DNA of 64,000 nucleotides from Kitasatospora papulosa (lineage in GTDB: Bacteria; Actinomycetota; Actinomycetes; Streptomycetales; Streptomycetaceae). The position numbers were made by a program, and so were the translations under genes. Location: contig NZ_JNYQ01000003.1 of assembly GCF_000717245.1 (NCBI RefSeq), positions 434,001 through 498,000 on the forward strand, written 5' to 3'. Below the pieces are notes generated by a model, which saw only the letters and a list, made by a program, of their open reading frames with translations, was not told the DNA's origin and ran no database searches. Positions 16,483 through 25,493 of this stretch are shown piece by piece. Every line of letters begins with the position of its first letter. The stretch's first letter is position 1.

Positions 16483-19400
16483 ATGATCCGGTCGACCACC
16501 CGCGACGGGGCCACTGCCCGGACGTCGCCCGCCACCGACGCGCCGCCCGGCACTGAGGTGTCGCCCGCCGGTGCGCCCCCGGGCCGCGCTGCCGGGCCCA
16601 CCTCTCCGGAGGCTGCGGTCGCGGCCCTCGCCGCGACCGGCCCCGGGCTGCCGTTCCTGATCGGGGTGCGCCATCACGCGCCCTCGCTCGCGGCCGCCCT
16701 GCCGGCGCTCCTGGACGCGGCGGCCCCCGACGTCCTCCTCGTCGAGCTGCCCGCGGAGTTCCAGCCCTGGCTGGGCTGGCTCGCCCACGAGGAGACCGAG
16801 GCTCCGGTGGCGCTCGCCGCCGTGCCCGCCGACGGGACGGGGGCGGCCGGCGAACGAGGTCCCGCCTTCTATCCGTTCGCGGACTTCTCGCCCGAACTGG
16901 TCGCCCTGCGCTGGGCGGCACGGAACGGCGTCCCGGCGGTGGCCTGCGATCTGCCGCTGGCCGACCGGACCTGGGTGCGCGGCGGGCCGGATACCCCGGG
17001 GCCCGGCCCCACGCCCGCGGGGGACGGCCACGGACTGTCCGCCGCCCTGCGGTCCCGGCTCACCGGCCGCGACGGCGACGACCTGTGGGACCGGCTGGTG
17101 GAGGCACCCGCGCCTGGTTCGACGCCGGAGGCACTCCGCCGCGCAGCCCTCCTCACAGGCTGGGCGCTGCGGTACGAGGCCGAGGCGACGGGCGGCGTGG
17201 ACGGCGGTGACCTGGTGCGCGAGGACTGCATGCGCGCACACGTCGCCGAGGCCCTGGCGAGCGGCCGGCGACCCGCCGTGGTGGTGGGAGCCTTCCACAC
17301 CCCGGCGCTGCTGCCGTCCGCCGTCAGGGCCGCGGGGGCACCCACCTCACCCGCCCCGTGGGGGCAGGCCACGTCCGCCGCACCACGGGAGCAGAACAGA
17401 GGCGGCGGGGCGGCCGGAGCCGGGTCGGCGGAGGCGTGCACGGTCTCCCTGATCCCGTACACCTACCCGCTCCTCGACTCACGCTCCGGGTACCCGGCGG
17501 GCATCAGGGACCCGGAGTGGCAGCAGGCCGTTCTGGAGGCCGCCGGTTCCCCGTCGGCGCTGCACGAGACACTGATCCGGACCGCGGTCCGTGTCTGTAC
17601 GGCCCTGCGCGAACTGGGCCATCCCTACGGCCCGGCGGACGCCCGGGAGGTCGTCCGGGTCGCCGGTGACCTGGCCCGGCTGCGTGAACTGCCCGCCCCC
17701 GGCCGTGGCGAGTTCCTGGAGGCCGTGCAGACGGTGCTCGGGCGCGGCGAGACCTACGGCACCGGCCGAGCCGTCGCCCAGGCCCTCGAACGCGTACTCG
17801 TCGGAGCCCGCACGGGACGGCCCGTACCCGCGGCTCCGCGCAGCGGCCTGGGTCCGGCCGTGGAGGCCGAGACGTCGGCACTCTCGCTCCCCGGCCCGGA
17901 GGACGCCCATGAGAGGACGCCACGTGATCTCCGGCTCGACCCGGCCCGCTCCACCCTCGACGGACGGCGGGAACTGCTCCTGCGCAGGCTGACGGTGTGC
18001 GGCATCCCCTACGCGAAGGAACAGGCGGTGACGGGAGCCGCGGGTTCGGAAGGACTGACGACCCGCTGGCAGGTGGGGTGGACCCCGGCGACGGCCGCGA
18101 TGCTCACCGCGGCCGGTGCCCGGGGCGTCACCCCCGCCCAGGCGGCCGAGGGGGTGCTGCGCCGGCGGCACGCGACCGAGCGCGCGGAGGGCGGTCCCAC
18201 GGCCGCCCAGGTCGTGAGGGGCCTGACGGAGGCCACCGAGTGCGGGCTCCCCTCCTTGGCCGACGAACGGCTCACGGAGCTGGCGGTCGTGCTCCCCTCC
18301 AGCGGCACCCTTCCCGAAATCCTCACCGGGCTCGACCTCCTGGACCGCATCCGCGCCGGCCACCTGCCGGGTCCGGCCGCCCCCGACGCCGCGTCCGCTG
18401 CCGGGACTTCGCCGGTTCCCGGAGCCACCGAGGGCCCGGCCGGCCCCGCCTCCCCCGCGGCCTCCGCCCGGGCTGCCCGCATCGCGCACGCGGCGGAATT
18501 GCTGACCTCGGCGGCGGTCCGTCAGGTCGACGGACTCACCGGGTCCGAGGACCCCGAGGACGCTCGCGCCCTCCTCGAACTGGCCCAGCGCGCCGACCGC
18601 GTGGGAGGCATCCGGCTCACCGCCGCCCTCGTCCGGCTGGCCGCCGACGGCACCCCGCTGATCGCCGCGGCTGCCGGGGCGGTCCGGGTGCTCACGGGCC
18701 ACGAGGAGGCCGAGGCCTTCGGAGTGCGCGTCGCCTCGTGGGTGGACGGTGCTGTCGACAGCACCTCCCGGGCCACGCTCACGGCCCGCCTCATCGGCGT
18801 CCTGACAGTGGCAGGCCCGCTCCTGACCACCGGATCCGGCGCCCTGGACCCCCTGCTGCACCGTGTGGTGGAGCTGGACGACGCCGCCTTCCTGGCACGG
18901 CTGCCCGCCCTGCGCGGCGGCTTCGACACCCTCAGCCCGGCCGCACGTGACCGGCTGCTGGACACCGTCGAGGAGAGGCTCGGCGAACGGGTGGACAGCC
19001 TCGACGCAGACGACCCGGCCGCCCTGGCGGCGCGAACGGCCGCCGACCTCTCCGCCCGCGAACTGCTCACCGGCCTCGGCCTGCCGGTACCGTCCCCCGC
19101 GCACGACGACCGGTTCGCCTCACGGCCGGACCACCTCGCCGCGCCCCCGCCACCCACCACCCGGGCATCCCTCACCCCCACACCCGCCACCGGGGCGGAC
19201 GCCTCCGCCGCCCCCGTGCCCGCGCGGGTCGCGGCCGGCGCCGCGCGGACCCTCGCACCCTCCGACCGATGGCGGCTCGTACTGGGGCGACGCCCCGATC
19301 GACTGCCGTCCTCCGCAGCCCGTCTGGCGACCGCGCTGGACGAGCTGTACGGGGAAGGGCGCGGCGAGGGGTCACGTGGTGGCATGCCAGGTCCTGGCCA

Positions 19401-20367
19401 GGGCGGCGGCCGACGTGGAGGCAGAGAGGCGTCGTTTCCCGGTGTCCGCGAGTGGTCCGAGGAACTGGCCGCGTTGTTCGGCCCGGGTGTCCGGGAGGAG
19501 GTCCTCGCCGCCGCGGCCGCGACCGGCCGGCAGGACGTCCTCACCGAGATCGACCCGGCGGCCGCCACACCCTCCGTGGAACTGCTCCGTACGGTCCTGC
19601 GCTACGCCGGCGGCCTTCCCGAGGCGCGTCTCGCTGCGCTCCGGCCTCTGGTCCGGCGGCTGGTCGACGAACTGACCCGGCAGCTCGCCACCCGGCTGCG
19701 GCCCGCGCTCACCGGCACCATGCTGGCCAGGCCCACCCGCCGCCCGGGCGGCCGACTCGACCTGGCGCGCACGCTGCGCGCCAATCTGGCCACCGCCCGC
19801 CGGACGGCGGACGGAACGGTCCAGGTCATTCCCGAGAAGCCGGTGTTCCGCAGCCGGGCCGGCCGGTCCGCCGACTGGCGTCTGATCATCGTCACGGATG
19901 TCTCCGGATCCATGGAGGCGTCCACGATCTGGTCCGCGTTGACCGCATCCGTGCTGGCCGGCGTGCCGGCCCTGAGCACCCACTTCCTCGCCTTCTCCAC
20001 GGAGGTCGTGGACCTCACCGGTCATGTGCACGATCCTCTCTCCCTCCTGCTGGAGGTGAGCGTGGGCGGCGGCACACACATCGCCGCCGGGATGCGGCAC
20101 GCACGCGGTCTGATCACGGTGCCCACCCGGACCCTCGTCGTCGTCATCAGCGACTTCGAGGAGGGCGCTCCACTCGGCGGACTGCTGGCCGAGGTGCGGG
20201 CCCTGGTGGCCACCGGGGCCCACGTCCTCGGGTGCGCGAGCCTCGACGACGCGGGCCGGCCCCGCTACTCGACGGGGGTCGCCGCCCAGCTCGTGGCCGC
20301 CGGTATGCCCGTGGCAGCACTCAGCCCACTCGAACTGGCCCGCTGGATAGGGGAGAAGACCGCATGA
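16483..20367 (+). CDS. DUF5682-VWA fusion protein
   Basis: A 1294-residue protein. The N-terminal half carries the DUF5682 pattern: FLIGVRHHAPSLAAALPALL near residue 50, then VLLVELPAEFQPWL, FYPFADFSPELVALRWA and VVVGAFHTPALLP. The C-terminal 163 residues are a von Willebrand A domain with a complete metal-ion site: DVSGS (Asp 1139), Thr 1198 in GGGTH and Asp 1224 in SDFEEG. In E. coli these two parts are separate genes (yehM and yehP); here they are joined by a proline-rich linker around residues 875-915. VWA proteins commonly pair with MoxR ATPases, so it probably works with the ATPase just upstream. Function of the DUF5682 half is unknown. Confidence 0.87.
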   Translation: MIRSTTRDGATARTSPATDAPPGTEVSPAGAPPGRAAGPTSPEAAVAALAATGPGLPFLIGVRHHAPSLAAALPALLDAAAPDVLLVELPAEFQPWLGWLAHEETEAPVALAAVPADGTGAAGERGPAFYPFADFSPELVALRWAARNGVPAVACDLPLADRTWVRGGPDTPGPGPTPAGDGHGLSAALRSRLTGRDGDDLWDRLVEAPAPGSTPEALRRAALLTGWALRYEAEATGGVDGGDLVREDCMRAHVAEALASGRRPAVVVGAFHTPALLPSAVRAAGAPTSPAPWGQATSAAPREQNRGGGAAGAGSAEACTVSLIPYTYPLLDSRSGYPAGIRDPEWQQAVLEAAGSPSALHETLIRTAVRVCTALRELGHPYGPADAREVVRVAGDLARLRELPAPGRGEFLEAVQTVLGRGETYGTGRAVAQALERVLVGARTGRPVPAAPRSGLGPAVEAETSALSLPGPEDAHERTPRDLRLDPARSTLDGRRELLLRRLTVCGIPYAKEQAVTGAAGSEGLTTRWQVGWTPATAAMLTAAGARGVTPAQAAEGVLRRRHATERAEGGPTAAQVVRGLTEATECGLPSLADERLTELAVVLPSSGTLPEILTGLDLLDRIRAGHLPGPAAPDAASAAGTSPVPGATEGPAGPASPAASARAARIAHAAELLTSAAVRQVDGLTGSEDPEDARALLELAQRADRVGGIRLTAALVRLAADGTPLIAAAAGAVRVLTGHEEAEAFGVRVASWVDGAVDSTSRATLTARLIGVLTVAGPLLTTGSGALDPLLHRVVELDDAAFLARLPALRGGFDTLSPAARDRLLDTVEERLGERVDSLDADDPAALAARTAADLSARELLTGLGLPVPSPAHDDRFASRPDHLAAPPPPTTRASLTPTPATGADASAAPVPARVAAGAARTLAPSDRWRLVLGRRPDRLPSSAARLATALDELYGEGRGEGSRGGMPGPGQGGGRRGGREASFPGVREWSEELAALFGPGVREEVLAAAAATGRQDVLTEIDPAAATPSVELLRTVLRYAGGLPEARLAALRPLVRRLVDELTRQLATRLRPALTGTMLARPTRRPGGRLDLARTLRANLATARRTADGTVQVIPEKPVFRSRAGRSADWRLIIVTDVSGSMEASTIWSALTASVLAGVPALSTHFLAFSTEVVDLTGHVHDPLSLLLEVSVGGGTHIAAGMRHARGLITVPTRTLVVVISDFEEGAPLGGLLAEVRALVATGAHVLGCASLDDAGRPRYSTGVAAQLVAAGMPVAALSPLELARWIGEKTA

Positions 20368-22139
20368 CCGCCGCCCAGTTGCCCCGTGTCGCACCGGAGG
20401 TCACGGCCACCCTGGTGGAAGACCTCTCGCCCCGGCTGCGCAAGCGGCTGGACGCGGCGGTCACCAAGCTCGGCGCCCGCCCTGTGCAGCACGACGGAGA
20501 CACGGTGACGATCGCGGTCGACGAGGAGACCGATCTGCGGCTGCACGCCCCGGGCGGCGTGGTGGTGACGGCTGACGCCATCACGTGCGGCTGCCTCCTC
20601 GCCCCGGCGTGCGTCCACCGCGCGGCCGCCGCCTGCGCAGCCCCCACGGCGGATCCGGCCCCGGAGCCCGCCGGACCGCAGGACGCCACCGCGGTCGAAC
20701 CCGCATCACGGCCCGACGACACCGTGCAGGCGCCCGACGTGGCGAGCCCGGCCCAGCGAGCCGCGGCCGAGGCCGTGTGGTCAGCGGCCGCGGCCGTGCT
20801 GGAGGCCGGTGTCGACGGGGCCGGTGCGGTCGCCCAGGCGGCGCTCCTGCGCGCCGCTCACACCGCCCGGCTCCAGCACCTGCCGCGCGTCGCGGGCGCC
20901 GCGCTGTCCGTCGTCACGCTGCTGCGCGCGGCCCGTGCCGGGGACCCGTCCTACCGCACCGCCGGCCTCGTCACGGCCTTGGCCGACGTCCTGGGGATCG
21001 CGCACCGGATGGGCACCGCCTCAGGTACGGAACTGGCCGCCCTCAGAGGCCGGTCACGCAGGCCGTACAGCCCGGACGGCTCGCTGCGCCTGTACGGCCT
21101 GTTCACCGAACCCGTGGTCACCGGCTCGGGACACGGCGGCGTCCGCACCTGGGTCGCCGGGCCGGACGGCCGGCTTTTCACGGTCGGCGACGTGGCACCC
21201 GGCGGCGTCGGACGCGCCCTGGGCGTGGCCGACCGGGCCGTGCGCCTCGGGGAGAGCGCGCTCACCCACCGGGAACTGGGCCGGGCGGGGCTGGCGGTCT
21301 CGGGGGCGACGGTCTCGCCGGACGGCAGACTCGGCGCCGGAAAGGGCGTCAGGGCGGTCACCGCCCGGGGCGCGGCATGGACGGAACCACCGCTCGCCGC
21401 CCTGTGGGAGGTTCCCCCGTCCCAGCAGGCCGCACAAGCTCTGCGGTCCACGTCCCGCTACGCGGATCCGGATGCCGGCGGCAGCGATCTGCTCTTCCTG
21501 GACGTCGAACTTCGCGGCCTCGTGAGGGAGCCGGGCGGCGCCTGTCTGCTCGCGTCGTGCGACGGTGGTGTCACCGTCCGGCTCACGGTCGCCGACGACG
21601 ACCCGGCACTGGCCCACCGGGACAACCTGATGCTGCTGGCCACGGCACCGGGGACACGGCTGCGGATCGTCGGCCGTCTGGTACCCGCGCTCCATCCCAG
21701 ACTCGCTCTCCTCGCCTGCTCCCACCCCACCGGTGAGGGCACGATCGACCTCGGCCTCGACCGTCTTCGCCGCGCCGATCTCCCCGTCCCGGACGCCCGC
21801 GTGGACCCCGCCCCGCAGAAAGCCGGCGACGCCGGCGCGTACTCACCCCTGCACCTCCTGGAGCGACGCGTCGAACAGACGGTCCCGGCGGGCCGCGCCG
21901 CCCTCGGCATGCTCGGTGACGTCTCCGCCGAGACCCGCCGCCTCCGCCGGGCGGGCCTTCCCACGGCCGCCGGCCTTCTCACCGCCCTGTGCGCCTCGGC
22001 GGCCCGGCGCGAGCGCGACCGGTTCGGCCGCCTTCTCCCCGCCGACACCGACGGCTTCGCGACCCACTGGCTCGCCGCGGCCCGTTACACCTCCGCCGTG
22101 TCCGAGTCCCTGTGCGCGGCCGCCTGGGAACCGGCATGA
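20364..22139 (+). CDS. SWIM zinc-finger protein (YehQ-like), last gene of the operon
   Basis: A 591-residue protein. The SWIM motif CxCxnCxH is at residues 75-85: Cys 75, Cys 77, Cys 83 and His 85 in TCGCLLAPACVH. SWIM fingers bind nucleic acid or protein. The N-terminal 60 residues (LSPRLRKRLDAAV...) belong with the motif; the remaining 500 residues have no fold I recognise and show repeated short hydrophobic strands such as RLYGLFTEPVV and LLFLDVELRGLV. The start overlaps the previous stop as ATGA. E. coli YehQ has the same architecture and is encoded beside yehL-yehM-yehP. A role in targeting the MoxR-VWA pair is plausible but unproven. Confidence 0.85.
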   Translation: MTAAQLPRVAPEVTATLVEDLSPRLRKRLDAAVTKLGARPVQHDGDTVTIAVDEETDLRLHAPGGVVVTADAITCGCLLAPACVHRAAAACAAPTADPAPEPAGPQDATAVEPASRPDDTVQAPDVASPAQRAAAEAVWSAAAAVLEAGVDGAGAVAQAALLRAAHTARLQHLPRVAGAALSVVTLLRAARAGDPSYRTAGLVTALADVLGIAHRMGTASGTELAALRGRSRRPYSPDGSLRLYGLFTEPVVTGSGHGGVRTWVAGPDGRLFTVGDVAPGGVGRALGVADRAVRLGESALTHRELGRAGLAVSGATVSPDGRLGAGKGVRAVTARGAAWTEPPLAALWEVPPSQQAAQALRSTSRYADPDAGGSDLLFLDVELRGLVREPGGACLLASCDGGVTVRLTVADDDPALAHRDNLMLLATAPGTRLRIVGRLVPALHPRLALLACSHPTGEGTIDLGLDRLRRADLPVPDARVDPAPQKAGDAGAYSPLHLLERRVEQTVPAGRAALGMLGDVSAETRRLRRAGLPTAAGLLTALCASAARRERDRFGRLLPADTDGFATHWLAAARYTSAVSESLCAAAWEPA

Positions 22140-22212
22140 ACAGGCCACCGGGGACGACGGCCGGGGCCGCGTTCCGGAGAGGGGGCGTGCAGGACCGGGC
22201 GCTTCTCGCCGT

Positions 22213-22425
22213 TTCGCATGTGCGGCCCTCCCGCTCCTGGCCTACTGCACCGCCCTGGGCCTCACCCACGGCCACCTCGTCCACGCGGCGACCACGTCGG
22301 GCCCGGCCCCCACCGACCACGTGATCCGCCGTTCCCCCGTGACGATCACCGCCCACGCCCTGAACCTGAACGAACCGCCCGCCGCACTCCTGGCGCAGAC
22401 GGCTGCCCTCGCCGCCAGGACGGCG
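22213..22425 (+). pseudogene. Remnant of the McrC C-terminal region (methylation-dependent restriction)
   Basis: Plus-strand translation gives LPLLAYCTALGLTHGHLVHA, then VIRRSPVTITAHALNLNEPP and ALLAQTAALAAR. This is the end of McrC-type restriction subunits, where a QLLAYCTALGL-like run, GHLVYA and a final HALDL...PP segment recur. Everything upstream of this point, including the McrC nuclease core and any mcrB, is missing; the sequence immediately 5' belongs to the SWIM gene, and no start or matching stop remains. An in-phase ATG at 22136 opens a different frame and is not coding. It marks the scar of a lost McrBC-type system beside the MoxR operon. Confidence 0.7.
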
Positions 22426-22467
22426 ACGCCTGACCACGCCTGCCTGCGCCGTCGGCCGTCCGCGCGG

Positions 22468-23121
22468 TCAGGCGGCCGTACCGTCGAGCAGCCTGCTGTA
22501 CCGCACCCGCAGGGCCCTCTCCGTACCGGCCGCCAGGGTGACCAGGGTCAGCACCGCGTTGCACCAGGCCGGTGGACGGACCGGTGCGGTGAACGACCCG
22601 ACTCGCTCGGCCACCGCGGGCACCTCGGTGATCTGTTGGGCGAGCTGTGCGGCCAACACGACCAGGGCGACGACGAGTACGGTCAGCGAGACGGTGCCGA
22701 TCCCGCGGCTCAGCGCCGGATGCGCGCGGCCGAAGCGGGCGCGGCGCCCCTCGGCGGAAGCCCTGTCCGGGACGAGCAGCTCTTCCGTGCCCCCGGCGGT
22801 GACGTAGTGGCAGCGCCGCAGCCCGAAGGCGCTCAGCCGTACCTCGACGGTGCCGCCCGGGACCGGAAAGGCGGCGGGGAGCCTCGAGCGGAGGTGGTGC
22901 CGGCCGTCGAGGTACAGGTCGGCCTTGGCCTCCGCGGATGTCTGGTCCTGGCCACGCCTGACGTCCACGGCGTAGACCGACTGTCCGCCGCTGTCGTCGG
23001 GCAGGCAGAGGTAGAACAGGGAACGGTAGGGCAGTTGCCACCAGCGGAACCGTTTGAGCGGACGTCCGTCACCCGGGGTGACCCGCCGGGCGGCCCTGCG
23101 GCTTCGTATCTCCTCGAACAT
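22468..23121 (-). CDS. Conserved membrane protein of unknown function
   Basis: A 217-residue protein. The N-terminal 115 residues are soluble and rich in aromatic and basic residues (KRFRWWQLPYRSLFYLCLPD), followed by a hydrophobic helix at about 142-165 (IGTVSLTVLVVALVVLAAQL) and a second around 187-200. I do not recognise the family. AGGAGG stands 9 nt before the ATG. A 51-codon gene with an equally strong ribosome binding site precedes it by 31 bp, so the two probably form an operon. The gene is convergent with the mcrC remnant. Confidence 0.7.
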   Translation of the reverse strand: MFEEIRSRRAARRVTPGDGRPLKRFRWWQLPYRSLFYLCLPDDSGGQSVYAVDVRRGQDQTSAEAKADLYLDGRHHLRSRLPAAFPVPGGTVEVRLSAFGLRRCHYVTAGGTEELLVPDRASAEGRRARFGRAHPALSRGIGTVSLTVLVVALVVLAAQLAQQITEVPAVAERVGSFTAPVRPPAWCNAVLTLVTLAAGTERALRVRYSRLLDGTAA

Positions 23122-23152
23122 GTTGCGTCGCCTCCTGTACGGGCGTCGTGGT

Positions 23153-23308
23153 TCAGCTGGCCGGTTCCGCCGCGCAGGAGAGATCGCGCGGGCGACGTTC
23201 CCGGTGGTCAGGAACGTCGTCGTCGCGTCGTCGGCGCACGTGTTGCTGCCGTAGGGCGAACGCGGCCGACGCGGGGGCGGTGAGAGCGAGGAACAGGCTT
23301 CCGCGCAT
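23153..23308 (-). CDS. Small membrane or secreted protein, 51 residues
   Basis: A short gene recognised from its ribosome binding site, AGGAGG 7 nt before ATG, and its amino-acid pattern. The first 18 residues (MRGSLFLALTAPASAAFA) are a hydrophobic helix or signal peptide, followed by a highly charged Arg/Asp-rich tail (RRRRDDDVPDHRERRPRD) and a single Cys near the end. No family recognised. It is followed after 31 bp by the membrane protein gene in the same direction. Confidence 0.55.
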   Translation of the reverse strand: MRGSLFLALTAPASAAFALRQQHVRRRRDDDVPDHRERRPRDLSCAAEPAS

Positions 23309-23494
23309 GGGGTTTCCTCCTGTGGGGGGCTTCACCGGCACGCGAACGAGTCTGTCCGGCGGACGCGGGAGAGACATCGGCCCGGCGGACCGGCCCGGCC
23401 CCGACCGCGGGCGAGGTGCTTCTTCGACCTGGGTCCTATGCGTATCGGTCCTGGGTCTGATCCGCCGGACGCACGATGTGGCGACAATGGCCTG

Positions 23495-24688
23495 GTGAAC
23501 ACGGACGTTGTGCCTCGGCTCGGGTGGTGGCAACAGGCCTGGCGGTTGACGGTGGCCGGGCTCGTGAGCCTGCCTGTCTGGCTCTCGACCGCCGCGCTGA
23601 TGCGGAACGGGTCCGGCGGCCCGGGCTCCTGGATCCTCGTCGGTGATCCGCTGGTGGCCCTGGGCTGCCTGACGGTGCTCCTGTGGCGGCGGCGATGGCC
23701 CCTCGTGGTCGCCCTGGTGGTCACCGTCGCCTCGACCGTGTCGGCGCTCGCCACCGGCGCCGCGTTGCTGGCGCTGTGCTCGGTCTCCACCCGCCGTCGC
23801 CCGGTGGAGATCGGGGCCGTCGTTCTCGCCTACGTGACCGCGTCGCAGCTGGCCCTCGGGATGTACCCGGTGCAGGGTTCGGCCGAGGCGTTGTGGTGGG
23901 TCCAGATCGTGGTGCCGGCGCTGACCGCGGGGATCGCGGTGGCCGCCGGCATGGCGGTCGGAGCGCGGAGGGTCGAGGTGCGGTCGCTGCGGGAGCGGGC
24001 GGAGAGCGCGGAACGGGAGCAGAGCGCGCGGGCGGCGCAGGCACGGGCGCTGGAACGCAACCGGATCGCGCGCGAGATGCACGACGTCCTGGCGCACCGC
24101 ATCTCCCTGGTCGCCATGCAGGCCGGGGTGCTCGACCACCGCGGTGACCTCTCGGCCGAGGAGAACCGCGTCCTGGTCCGGGGCATCGCCGAGGGTTCCC
24201 ACCAGGCGCTGGAGGAGCTGCGGGAGGTCCTCGGCGTGCTCCGCTCCGGCCCCGGCCGCCCGGAACCGCCGCAGCCCTCCCTCGACCGGCTCCCCGACCT
24301 GGTGGCCGACGCCCGCACCTCGGGCCTCGACGTCCGGCTCACCGACGCCGTGGCGGGAACGCCGCCCGACGGCGTCGGACGGACCTGCTACCGGGTCGTC
24401 CAGGAAGCGCTGACCAACGCTGCCAAGCACGCCCCCGGCGCGGTCGTGCGCGTCACCCTCGAAGGCACCGCGGGCGGCACTCTCGGCATCGGTGTCCGGA
24501 ACGGACCGGCCCCCCTGCGCACCGCACCGCCACCGGCCTCCGGCTTCGGCCTGCTGGGCCTGGGCGAACGGGTCAGCCTCGCCGGGGGCGAACTCGACCA
24601 CCGTGCCACGCCCGGGGGCGGGTACGTTCTCACCGCACGACTGCCCTGGCCGGACGGCCCCGCCCACATCCACGAGAGGAGCGCATGA
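23495..24688 (+). CDS. Sensor histidine kinase, NarL/DesK-type (HisKA_3)
   Basis: A membrane kinase of about 397 residues from the GTG at 23495. Four or five hydrophobic segments fill roughly residues 15-155, including VALVVTVASTVSALATGAAL. The dimerisation domain has the phospho-acceptor histidine in RIAREMHDVLAHRISLVAMQ, and the ATPase domain has EALTNAAKHAPG and GFGLLGLGERV. No dedicated sensory domain is seen outside the membrane part. An ATG at 23438 is in frame but neither start has a clear ribosome binding site. The kinase stop is followed immediately by the response regulator gene, an ordinary Streptomyces two-component pair. Confidence 0.9.
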   Translation: MNTDVVPRLGWWQQAWRLTVAGLVSLPVWLSTAALMRNGSGGPGSWILVGDPLVALGCLTVLLWRRRWPLVVALVVTVASTVSALATGAALLALCSVSTRRRPVEIGAVVLAYVTASQLALGMYPVQGSAEALWWVQIVVPALTAGIAVAAGMAVGARRVEVRSLRERAESAEREQSARAAQARALERNRIAREMHDVLAHRISLVAMQAGVLDHRGDLSAEENRVLVRGIAEGSHQALEELREVLGVLRSGPGRPEPPQPSLDRLPDLVADARTSGLDVRLTDAVAGTPPDGVGRTCYRVVQEALTNAAKHAPGAVVRVTLEGTAGGTLGIGVRNGPAPLRTAPPPASGFGLLGLGERVSLAGGELDHRATPGGGYVLTARLPWPDGPAHIHERSA

Positions 24689-25366
24689 GTGGAAAACCGG
24701 GACGATCCCGTACGTGTCGTCGTCGTGGACGACGAGGAACTGGTGCGCATGGCCCTGCGGCTCGTCATCGACGGCGAACCGGACCTGACCGTCGTGGCGG
24801 AGGCGGCCGACGGGAACGCCGCGCTCCGCGTGGTGGACGAGCAGCGGCCCGATGTGGTGCTGATGGACGTACGGATGCCGGGGCGGGACGGTCTGGACAC
24901 GGCTCGCGAGTTGCTCGCCCGGCCGGCTCCGCCACGGGTGCTGATGCTGACCACCTTCGACTCCAGCGACCTGGTCCTCGGGGCGCTGCGCGTAGGTGCG
25001 CTCGGATTCGTCCTCAAGGACACCCCGCCCTCACGCATCCTCGACGCGGTGCGAACCGTCGCGGACGGGAACCCGGTGCTGTCACCGGCGGCCACGGCGC
25101 GGGTGATCGCCGCGGCCACCGGCCCGGACTCCGCGCACGCCCGTGGGCGTCACCGTGAGGCCGCGCGCCGGCGGCTGTCCGTGCTGACCGAACGGGAGCG
25201 GGAGACCGCACGGGCCATCGCGGACGGACTGGGGAACCCGCAGATCGCGGAGCGGCTGCGCATCACCGTCGCGACGGTCAAGGCCCACACCGGCAGCCTG
25301 TTCGCGAAGCTGGCGGTCGAGAACCGGGTGCAGATCGCACTCCTGGTCCGCGACGCGGAGGACTGA
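24689..25366 (+). CDS. NarL/LuxR-family response regulator
   Basis: A 225-residue regulator paired with the kinase upstream. The receiver domain holds VVVDDEELVRMALR and the phospho-acceptor Asp in VLMDVRMPGRDG, with a conserved Lys in GFVLKDTPP. The C-terminal LuxR-type helix-turn-helix is LTERERETARAIADGLGNPQ then IAERLRITVATVKAHTGSLF. The GTG at 24689 directly follows the kinase stop and is preceded by AGGAG. Target genes are unknown; autoregulation of the pair is common for this family. Confidence 0.92.
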   Translation: MENRDDPVRVVVVDDEELVRMALRLVIDGEPDLTVVAEAADGNAALRVVDEQRPDVVLMDVRMPGRDGLDTARELLARPAPPRVLMLTTFDSSDLVLGALRVGALGFVLKDTPPSRILDAVRTVADGNPVLSPAATARVIAAATGPDSAHARGRHREAARRRLSVLTERERETARAIADGLGNPQIAERLRITVATVKAHTGSLFAKLAVENRVQIALLVRDAED

Positions 25367-25493
25367 GCGGGGCGCCTCCACCGACCTCACCCGTACGCCT
25401 GTCCCCCGTGGCGTCGTCACGCGCCGGGAGTACGTCTCGACACCGGCGGCCAGGGAGCGTCGAAGGGGGAAGGGGGCGCGGTACCCCGCCGGT

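Noticed and set aside
14878..17298. An 806-codon open frame on the minus strand across three operon genes
   Set aside because: It crosses the junctions of three genes that overlap by ATGA or nearly so, and its translation is Gly/Arg/Gln-rich without motifs.
22136..22324. A 62-codon frame starting ATGA-coupled to the SWIM gene stop
   Set aside because: The coupling looks attractive, but the peptide is Pro/Arg/Thr-rich and the better reading of the same DNA is the McrC fragment in another frame.
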